Positions 1 through 5,417 of a stretch of 6,038 nt of DNA are shown here, in pieces. This stretch comes from GCA-2726865 sp050053595. GTDB lineage: Archaea > Thermoproteota > Bathyarchaeia > TCS64. The stretch lies in assembly GCA_050053595.1 (NCBI GenBank), contig JASFTK010000091.1, positions 1-6,038 of the forward strand. Reading direction: 5' to 3'. Position 1 is the first letter of the stretch; each line of letters begins with the position of its first letter. Below the pieces are notes generated by a model that was given only the letters and a program-made list of their open reading frames with translations, had not been told where the DNA came from and did not search any database. The translations under genes were made by a program, and so were the position numbers.

Positions 1-1
1 T

Positions 2-3000
2 GGACAAGAGATCGTCTATGCAAATAAGAAGAGGTTAGAGCTGACCGGGCACTCCCATATGTCCGAGTTAATCGGCTCAAGTGGCCCCGACCATATACTC
101 CCTGAGGACAGAGAGGGGATTCTGAAGAGGCTTGAGGCCCGTGAGAGGGGAGAAGTAATCCCGTCAGTAACAACATTCAGGATGATTAAGAAAGATGGAG
201 GGATCATCCACATAGTGGATCACACCTCAGACATCGTCTGGGAGGGCAGGGACGCGGTTATCCATATCCTCCACGATGTCACAAGGGACAGGGAGATGGA
301 GGAAGCCCTCAGGAGATCTAGAGACGACTACCTTAGGCTGTGGGAGGACTCAGCTGATGGGCTCGTCACCATCAACCCGGAGACAGGGATAATCCTCAAC
401 TGCAACAAGGCATTCACTATCCAGACAGGCCGAAGCAAGGAAGAACTCAAATCTCTAAAGATCTGGGAGCTGCGTCCACCCGATCAGGTGGAAGCCGCCA
501 AGAAAAAGTTCAGGGAGATCAGGGAGAAGGGAGTTGGTGGATCCAGGGAGTTGCAATTCCAGAAGCCAAATGGAGAGTTAGTGGATATAGAGTTCGTGAC
601 TAAAGCTGTTACCTTGGATGATATGCAAGTCCTGGAGAACCGTAGTAGGGATATCACGTATCAAAAATTGTACGAAGAGAGGCTTGGAGCACTCCATGAA
701 TATTCAGTCAGGCTCAATGAGACGTCGACGGTTGACGACGTATATTCCATCGCCTTCACCGCCATGACGGAGACCTTAGGGTATCGGAGATGCACCCTGA
801 TGGTCGTCGAAGGGGACCACCTGTGCGATTTGATGGCCACGGGCTATGGTGAGGACGTATACCACAAGCTCCCTTTGGACGGTAAAGGAGTCACCGTGAA
901 AGCGGCCCGGACTGGGGAGACTGTATATGTCCCTGACATCCTTGATGACCCCGACTACATCGAGGGTGCCCCGGGAATCGATGTGAGGTCTGAGCTCATA
1001 ATCCCAGTAATAGTTGAGGGGAGCGTGGATTCGGTTCTCAATGTCGAGAGGATGGAGGTGGATGGCTTCACTTTCGAGGACAGGGAGCTCCTCGAGATCC
1101 TCGCAATGCATATCTCAACCTCCCTCAAGAGGATCAAGGACGAGGAGATTAAGAGGATATACGACATCAAACTTGAAGCTCTCCACAAGCATGCAACTGA
1201 ACTCGCAGCAGTAAATAGTTTGAAGGAGATAGCTGAGGTAACCCTCAATTGCATCGAGAGTGTAATGGGGTTCCAGTGGAGCGAATTCAATGTCATCCGA
1301 GACGACTGTCTAGTCCCCCTTCTGGTGCAAGATGGGTTTCTCAGGTCGAACATGGAGATCCCCCTTGAAGGTCCCGGTATCATCGCCAGGGCATACCGGA
1401 CTGGGGAGTCCCAGCTTGTGCACGATACCCGACTTGATGAGGATTATGTCATCGGTCGTGAGGTTGTAGGAGAGGAGGAGTGGCTCTCCGAACTCGCTGT
1501 CCCTGTGAAGATTAGAGACGATATTGTTGCAGTGATAAACATTGAAGACAAAAAAATCCACGGGTTCACGCGGAATGATCAGAAACTAATGGAGATAATC
1601 AGTGAGCACGTCACATCGGCGATGGAACGACTAGAACGGATGGAAGCCCTCAGATCCTCAGGGGAGAAGTTCAGGATGCTATTAGAGGCGTCGAGGGATG
1701 CAGTTTTCGTAGTGGACAAGGAGCGATACATGTATGTTAACCAGAGGGCTGCTGAGCTATTGGGATTCACAGACCCCGATGAACTAATCGGACGAGATGC
1801 ATTCACGTTCGTCGCGCCAAAGGACCGGGAGAAAGTGAGAGAGATAACCGTAAGGAGGCAGAAGGGCGGGAAGGTCCCTAGCCGTTACCAATTCAACCTA
1901 GTCGATAAGGAGGGGGTCGAGATACCCGTCGAGACCAACGTCTCCCTGATTGAATACGAAGGTAAACCCGCATCCCTCGCTATTAATCGTAGCATCGCTG
2001 AGAGAAAACGTTTCGAGAAGACATTAGTTGACCTGCACAGATATGCTGAGCTCCTCAGGCGTTGCCAGAGCCTCGAGGAAGTCTATAAACTCACCCTGGA
2101 GGCCATGGAGAAAACCCTGGGGTTCGACAGGGTAGACATACTCAGAGTTGAAGGAGAGAATCTAATCCAGGTCGCCGTTCACAAAAACCTCCCCACAGGA
2201 CTGGTGCTCCCCCTAGATGGGAAAGGCATAACGGTCAAAGCGGTACGAGAACGAAGATCATTCATAGTGAACGACGTGAGCGAGGACGAAGATTATGTAT
2301 ATATCACAGACCCAGAGACCGGAAGAAAGGTCGAAGGCCACCAATTATCTAAATCCGAACTCGCCACACCCATCGTCATCGATAGCAGAACTCTGGGCGT
2401 TCTGAACGTCGAGAGCTTACGCCTAAACGCGTTCACCGAGCACGACCGCACCCTCCTTGAGATGCTGGCAATCCATGTCGCAACGTCGATAGACCGTCTG
2501 GAGACGGTAGGGAAGCTGGAGAGCCTCGTGGAGGAGAAGACCCGTGAACTACTGGATGCAGAGCGGTTGGCGGCTGCTGGGAGGGTTGCGTCAATGGTTG
2601 GACACGACCTGCGTGCTCCTCTACAGAACATTATCAACGCATTATACCTCATGGATGAGAAGCCAGAGACAACCGCTGAAATGATGAAGACCATAAAAAA
2701 ATCTGTGAGGTATGCCTCGGACATGCTCGAGGAGTTCAGACGGAGAACTTCTGATTTACATCTCAGCTTAACTATTGTGAATCTTGAAACCCTCCTGCAG
2801 GATATAGTAGCAGATTCTCTCATCCTCGATTATGTGGATTTCAAGCTACTTCTTGGAGAAGATCTGGGTACAATCAATGTTGATAGGATGGTATTCCACC
2901 GGGTGCTCGATAACCTACTTCGGAACGCTGTCGAGGCGATGCCCGAGGGCGGTGAACTCACATTGAACTGCGAGAGGACGGATGACAATGTTATCATCGA

Positions 3001-3196
3001 AGTCTCAGACACAGGCAGGGGGATACCAGATGAGTTAAAGGAGGATATTTTCAAGCCATTCCATACGACGAAACCAGGTGGGATGGGGCTGGGGTTAGTA
3101 TATTGTAAGAGGGCGGTGGAAGCTCACGGAGGTACTCTTACCTTCAAATCTGAGGTGGACGTAGGGACAACAATTACGATAACTTTACCATCATAG
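2..3196 (+). CDS. Multi-PAS/GAF sensor histidine kinase, 5' end missing (PAS-PAS-GAF-GAF-PAS-GAF-HisKA-HATPase)
   Basis: This is a soluble sensor kinase expected to autophosphorylate a histidine and pass the phosphate to a response regulator. The frame is open to the left edge. The 19 residues before the first Met (position 59) continue a PAS fold (EIVYANKKRLELTG), so that Met is internal and the real start lies outside the window. Numbering from Met59, I see the rest of PAS1 to about residue 75, PAS2 at 85-205, GAF1 at 215-360, GAF2 at 375-525, PAS3 at 530-650, GAF3 at 655-815 and a short charged helix. HisKA follows with its H box GHDLRAPLQNI (His849), then the HATPase domain: N box NLLRNAVEAMP (Asn956), G1 DTGRGIP, F box IFKPFHTTKPGG and G2 GMGLGL. 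All core kinase motifs are intact. No transmembrane segment and no receiver domain are visible, so it probably senses a cytoplasmic ligand or redox cue. No response regulator lies within the window. The ligand is unknown. Confidence 0.95.
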   Translation, partial: GQEIVYANKKRLELTGHSHMSELIGSSGPDHILPEDREGILKRLEARERGEVIPSVTTFRMIKKDGGIIHIVDHTSDIVWEGRDAVIHILHDVTRDREMEEALRRSRDDYLRLWEDSADGLVTINPETGIILNCNKAFTIQTGRSKEELKSLKIWELRPPDQVEAAKKKFREIREKGVGGSRELQFQKPNGELVDIEFVTKAVTLDDMQVLENRSRDITYQKLYEERLGALHEYSVRLNETSTVDDVYSIAFTAMTETLGYRRCTLMVVEGDHLCDLMATGYGEDVYHKLPLDGKGVTVKAARTGETVYVPDILDDPDYIEGAPGIDVRSELIIPVIVEGSVDSVLNVERMEVDGFTFEDRELLEILAMHISTSLKRIKDEEIKRIYDIKLEALHKHATELAAVNSLKEIAEVTLNCIESVMGFQWSEFNVIRDDCLVPLLVQDGFLRSNMEIPLEGPGIIARAYRTGESQLVHDTRLDEDYVIGREVVGEEEWLSELAVPVKIRDDIVAVINIEDKKIHGFTRNDQKLMEIISEHVTSAMERLERMEALRSSGEKFRMLLEASRDAVFVVDKERYMYVNQRAAELLGFTDPDELIGRDAFTFVAPKDREKVREITVRRQKGGKVPSRYQFNLVDKEGVEIPVETNVSLIEYEGKPASLAINRSIAERKRFEKTLVDLHRYAELLRRCQSLEEVYKLTLEAMEKTLGFDRVDILRVEGENLIQVAVHKNLPTGLVLPLDGKGITVKAVRERRSFIVNDVSEDEDYVYITDPETGRKVEGHQLSKSELATPIVIDSRTLGVLNVESLRLNAFTEHDRTLLEMLAIHVATSIDRLETVGKLESLVEEKTRELLDAERLAAAGRVASMVGHDLRAPLQNIINALYLMDEKPETTAEMMKTIKKSVRYASDMLEEFRRRTSDLHLSLTIVNLETLLQDIVADSLILDYVDFKLLLGEDLGTINVDRMVFHRVLDNLLRNAVEAMPEGGELTLNCERTDDNVIIEVSDTGRGIPDELKEDIFKPFHTTKPGGMGLGLVYCKRAVEAHGGTLTFKSEVDVGTTITITLPS

Positions 3197-3199
3197 ACT

Positions 3200-3326
3200 G
3201 TAATCTTTGTCTACAAATCTCTTCATATTCACGGGGAAGATCAACGATAAGCGCCTGGCGAGGCTCTCAATATCACTGTGGTCACTCGGGACCTGATCCA
3301 TGTTAGAAGATGGGGGGCCTTCAGAT
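3200..3326 (-). pseudogene. Truncated, frameshifted remnant of the 5' end of a citE-like gene
   Basis: Read on the minus strand, this stretch aligns with the first 43 codons of the intact citE-like gene (5262-5390). By hand count, 96 of 129 alignment columns match, with two one-base deletions. The best block, 3227-3268 against 5289-5330, matches at 39 of 42 bases. The copy reads NMDQVPSDHSDIESLARR, then LSLIFPVNMKRFVDKDY, against NMGLTRPDHYNVESLVRR and SSLIFPVNVRRFVEKAY in the intact protein. The start codon has become ATC, and a base is missing after the codons matching Leu7-Leu8. Similarity stops at the Tyr codon, and a TGA follows in frame inside the last sense codon of the convergent kinase gene. 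The catalytic DLEDSV region is absent, so it cannot encode a lyase. Several differences in the first half change amino acids, so the source was probably a diverged paralogue rather than a fresh duplicate. Confidence 0.82.
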
Positions 3327-3388
3327 TAAACTGGATAAACGTATTGAATGCGCTTCGCGCGCTTAATCTTGGTCTTAATATCCGCCAT
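3326..3388 (-). CDS. Short ORF of 20 codons, or tail of a decayed gene
   Basis: This open stretch starts at ATG 3388 (MADIKTKIKRAKR...) and ends in TAA immediately before the decayed citE-like start. A GGAGG lies 8 bases upstream of the ATG (3397-3401), which is a good archaeal Shine-Dalgarno. The same frame is open further upstream to a TAG at 3425-3427 and reads SRGSNDFGEGAL before the Met. It could therefore equally be the C-terminal end of a larger gene, now interrupted by stops, that once preceded the citE copy. The peptide is very basic in its middle (KIKRAKR). I do not recognise it, and its position inside a degraded locus argues against a working gene. Confidence 0.3.
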   Translation of the reverse strand: MADIKTKIKRAKRIQYVYPV

Positions 3389-3463
3389 TAACGCCCCCTC
3401 CCCAAAGTCATTCGAACCCCTTGACTAGATCTATTGAGCCTCAAACGCGAATAAACCCGTATT

Positions 3464-3916
3464 CTATTCATTCAGTTGGGTCAGACGGTGTCTGAGCCTT
3501 TTCAGCCCCAAATATTTATACAGAAAATATGGAACCCCGATGACGAAGATGAGCAAGCCCACTAAGATGGCCAGTTTACCAAATAAATCCCAGAGCCAGA
3601 ATCCCACTACCAGTTTCATCCTTCTGGTTGGAAATCTCAGCCATGGGATTATATAGGAGGACCAGACCCAGCCAGCCACAATAAGTATCGGCGCTATAAT
3701 GAAGACGGTCTTGATATCCTCCTTACGCAGCTCAATCGCCTTGTCGACGAACGGGATCGCCTTCGGATCCCCCTTGTAGTATTCCATCGCTCTCTCGATG
3801 AACTGTAACGCCTTGTTGTCGCCCTCATATTGTGCTATCGCTTTTTCTAGGGCTCTTATCTTCTCCTCGCCTTCGAGCTGTTCTATCTCCTTCATAAGCT
3901 CATTTTCTTCGCCCAT
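3464..3916 (-). CDS. Small membrane protein with three tandem 17-residue N-terminal repeats; unknown function
   Basis: The product has 150 residues and I do not recognise the family. The acidic N-terminus carries three adjacent 17-residue units at residues 17-33, 34-50 and 51-67: EEKIRALEKAIAQYEGD, NKALQFIERAMEYYKGD and PKAIPFVDKAIELRKED. They share hydrophobics at positions 4, 7 and 11, an acidic-basic-Ala triplet at 8-10 and a closing Asp. The unit is half the 34-residue TPR length, so a short helical TPR-like scaffold is plausible. Two hydrophobic segments follow at about residues 70-92 (VFIIAPILIVAGWVWSSYII) and 113-134 (KLAILVGLLIFVIGVPYFLY), with a basic loop (RFPTRRMK) between and a basic tail (KRLRHRL). 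No signal peptide is seen. The positive-inside rule is ambiguous, because both the inter-helix loop and the tail are basic. The start is supported by GGTGAT three bases upstream. It appears to be a single gene, separated from the CitE gene by 445 bases. Confidence 0.82.
   Translation of the reverse strand: MGEENELMKEIEQLEGEEKIRALEKAIAQYEGDNKALQFIERAMEYYKGDPKAIPFVDKAIELRKEDIKTVFIIAPILIVAGWVWSSYIIPWLRFPTRRMKLVVGFWLWDLFGKLAILVGLLIFVIGVPYFLYKYLGLKRLRHRLTQLNE
3716..3868 (-). repeat. Three tandem 51-base units inside the membrane-protein gene
   Basis: The units are 3818-3868, 3767-3817 and 3716-3766, in reading order on the minus strand, each encoding one 17-residue repeat. Units two and three match at about 32 of 51 bases by hand count, with GCG Ala codons and AAG codons at equivalent places. 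The likeness is stronger in the protein than in the DNA, so this looks like an old internal duplication kept by selection rather than a recent slippage repeat. Confidence 0.7.
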
Positions 3917-3925
3917 CCCATCACC
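3917..3925 (-). promoter_or_regulatory. Shine-Dalgarno of the small membrane protein
   Basis: Minus-strand GGTGAT (3920-3925) is followed by GGG and then the ATG. GGTGAT pairs with the conserved 3' end of archaeal 16S rRNA (AUCACC). It supports Met at 3916 as the start over the later in-frame Met (residue 8). Confidence 0.6.
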
Positions 3926-4054
3926 ACGGTGCGGGTATAAGAACCGTAGAGACCAACGGCCACCTGCAATTCAGTGTTGTAGTAAAACATTAAAAGATTA
4001 TCGCGCCTATATGAGATCTCTATCCCTTTCCTCTTTTCAACAGTTTTCCCCCGT

Positions 4055-4077
4055 GAATTTTATAGCACACGTTTATA
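4055..4077 (+). promoter_or_regulatory. Paired archaeal TATA-like elements
   Basis: GAATTTTATA (4055-4064) and TTTATA (4072-4077) lie in a region without a gene. On the plus strand the second element is about 24 bases before the ATG at 4098, the spacing expected for leaderless archaeal transcription. That ATG opens a frame of only 23 codons, closed at 4167-4169. On the minus strand the first reads TATAAAATTC and could serve the membrane-protein gene with a leader over 100 bases long. The direction is unresolved. Confidence 0.3.
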
Positions 4078-4309
4078 CGCCCACTTCTCGGTGCAACATG
4101 ACTCCGCCTCCAAGCTCCCTCAATCGCGCTAAACTCCATACAATCAAACAGACATTACATCAACCTTAACCTTCCTTTCACTCAACCAGAATAGAACAAG
4201 ATAATCCCTAACCCACTCAAGCAATCTTCAACATAATAATACAAGGAAGTCACCATACAAGTTAGCCAACCCTGAGATTTCCTCAAAATATATCACGTTC
4301 TAAATACAC

Positions 4310-4339
4310 AAAAAACCTAGATCCATCCTCCTTGGGATG
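4310..4339 (-). terminator. Hairpin plus T-run terminator after the citE-like gene
   Basis: On the minus strand, 23 bases after the TAA stop at 4362, CATCC and GGATG (4335-4339 and 4324-4328) can pair around a six-base loop. TTTTTT (4310-4315) follows 8 bases later, and TGTGTATTTA comes after it. The stem is only five pairs, but archaeal termination depends mainly on the T-run, so this is a reasonable end of the CoA-transferase/lyase transcript. Confidence 0.5.
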
Positions 4340-4361
4340 AATATGATCTTCCCAAAACGTC

Positions 4362-5390
4362 TTAGTTACCACTTATGTTTTCATAGATCGAAGCCCATAG
4401 TTTTTCTTCCATAGAATCGGGGTCTTTCAGGGCTTCTCTTTTCCGTCGCTCCATCTCGGCGATGGCGTCCGCCCGTACGAGGATTCTCCTGCATCTCTCC
4501 GCGGAGGCAATGTCTATCATCCTACCGTCTACGTTCACCGACGCCGTACCGCTCTGCATCCCCTCCTCGAAAGCCTCCAGAGCCCTCCTCATTTGCCCCA
4601 CCTCCTCATCGGGTATCGAGAAACCCTCGTTCAGATAAGGAATTGGCGCTGGATGGATGGATTGTGCTCCCTTGTATCCCAACTTCCGAGAGTTGACCGC
4701 CGCGTCGTAAGCTTTCTCCGGCTGCCTCCAGGTGAAAGGCTCGACCCCGACGAGCCCCAGAGGCTGTACTCCAGCGGCGTAGGCGTCCATCAGGACCTTG
4801 GAACGGGCGTACCAGAGCTCCTGGCCCTCCACAGTCGTCTGGACCCCCATCATCTGGGTAAGGTCCTCAGCGCCGACGCCGATCGTGACTATCCTCGGGC
4901 TGGCCGAGGCTATCTCAAACGCCCTTACGACACCCAGTGCTGTCTCGACGGCAACAGCGATCTGGACTGACCCCTCCTTGATCCCCCTCCTACCCTCCAG
5001 ATCCGTGATGATCCTATCTCTGACATGGATCTCCTCCACAGACTCGACCTTCGGGAGGGCCACGCATGTGAGACCTGGCCATACGGAGGCCTCTAGATCG
5101 GCGGTTGCCTCCTCTATAGGTCTGTTTATTCGGACTGCGATGTCTCCGCCCCCCTTCCCGACTAGGGGTATGTAATCCTTGATGAGGGCTCGTGCTGCCT
5201 CTTTCTTGTTCTCGGGGACCGAGTCCTCAAGGTCCATTATGATGCAGTCCGCCCCCCTGAGGTAGGCTTTCTCTACGAATCGTCTTACATTCACGGGGAA
5301 GATCAACGATGAGCGTCTGACGAGGCTCTCAACATTGTAGTGGTCAGGTCGGGTCAAGCCCATGTTGAGAAGAGGGGTGGCCTTCCCCAT
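4362..5390 (-). CDS. CitE/HpcH-HpaI family CoA-ester lyase (malyl-CoA, methylmalyl-CoA or citramalyl-CoA lyase-like)
   Basis: This is a complete 342-residue cytoplasmic TIM-barrel enzyme of the CitE-like family, which makes or cleaves a C-C bond in hydroxyacyl-CoA esters using a divalent metal. Visible motifs are the N-terminal strand RRSSLIFPVN (25-34), GADCIIMDLEDSVP (46-59), VRINR (86-90), ALPKVES (111-117), AVAVET with the expected metal-ligand Glu149, GVGAEDL with the expected metal-ligand Asp176, and the family hallmark GAQSIHPAPI (241-250). It is longer than typical citrate lyase beta subunits of about 290-300 residues and nearer the malyl/methylmalyl-CoA lyases. The extra length is a charged helical tail after about residue 300. 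No citrate lyase alpha or gamma genes are seen, so a stand-alone CoA-ester lyase is more likely than a citrate lyase subunit. The start follows GAAAGGAAT by a few bases and lies 27 bases after the CoA-transferase stop, which implies one operon. Substrate is inferred only; citramalyl-CoA, malyl-CoA or beta-methylmalyl-CoA are candidates. Confidence 0.9.
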   Translation of the reverse strand: MGKATPLLNMGLTRPDHYNVESLVRRSSLIFPVNVRRFVEKAYLRGADCIIMDLEDSVPENKKEAARALIKDYIPLVGKGGGDIAVRINRPIEEATADLEASVWPGLTCVALPKVESVEEIHVRDRIITDLEGRRGIKEGSVQIAVAVETALGVVRAFEIASASPRIVTIGVGAEDLTQMMGVQTTVEGQELWYARSKVLMDAYAAGVQPLGLVGVEPFTWRQPEKAYDAAVNSRKLGYKGAQSIHPAPIPYLNEGFSIPDEEVGQMRRALEAFEEGMQSGTASVNVDGRMIDIASAERCRRILVRADAIAEMERRKREALKDPDSMEEKLWASIYENISGN

Positions 5391-5417
5391 TTAATTCCTT
5401 TCTCGAGATCGGACTTC

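Larger units (their letters stand above)
3917..4361. other. 445-base intergenic region, G-poor on the plus strand
   Basis: No convincing protein gene lies here. The left part holds the upstream region of the small membrane-protein gene, including a possible minus-strand TATA-like CTTTTAATG at 3988-3996, which would give a leader of roughly 50 bases. The middle, 4055-4077, carries two TATA-like elements that read plausibly on either strand. From 4101 to 4320 the plus strand has about 18 G against about 68 C by hand count. The right end holds the likely terminator of the CitE operon. I see no tRNA, CRISPR repeat, insertion-sequence end or long inverted repeat. Confidence 0.7.

Noticed and set aside
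59..61. ATG at 59 as the start of the histidine kinase
   Set aside because: The frame is open to base 2 and the residues before it continue a PAS fold, so this Met is internal.
2293..2823. Minus-strand 176-codon open frame within the kinase gene
   Set aside because: It is antisense to conserved GAF and HisKA coding sequence; the Ser/Arg-rich product is typical of a shadow frame.
3344..3362. GCGC-TTC-GCGC inverted repeat as a terminator for the kinase
   Set aside because: The stem is four pairs, lies about 150 bases past the stop, and has no T-run after it.
3395..3425. tRNA T-arm look-alike (GGTTCGAAT on the minus strand near 3410-3418)
   Set aside because: The bases on either side do not pair into a five-base-pair stem, and no acceptor or anticodon arm is present.
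3935..3940. TTATAC on the minus strand as the TATA box of the membrane-protein gene
   Set aside because: It is only about 21 bases before the ATG, which would put transcription start inside the gene and exclude the GGTGAT Shine-Dalgarno. The upstream CTTTTAATG fits better.
4013..4022. GAGATCTC palindrome as an operator
   Set aside because: It is a single short palindrome with no second copy and no clear promoter relation.
3798..4169. Plus-strand 123-codon open frame
   Set aside because: Its first third is antisense to the membrane-protein gene, and the product is a low-complexity Ser/Pro/Cys-rich sequence with no domain.
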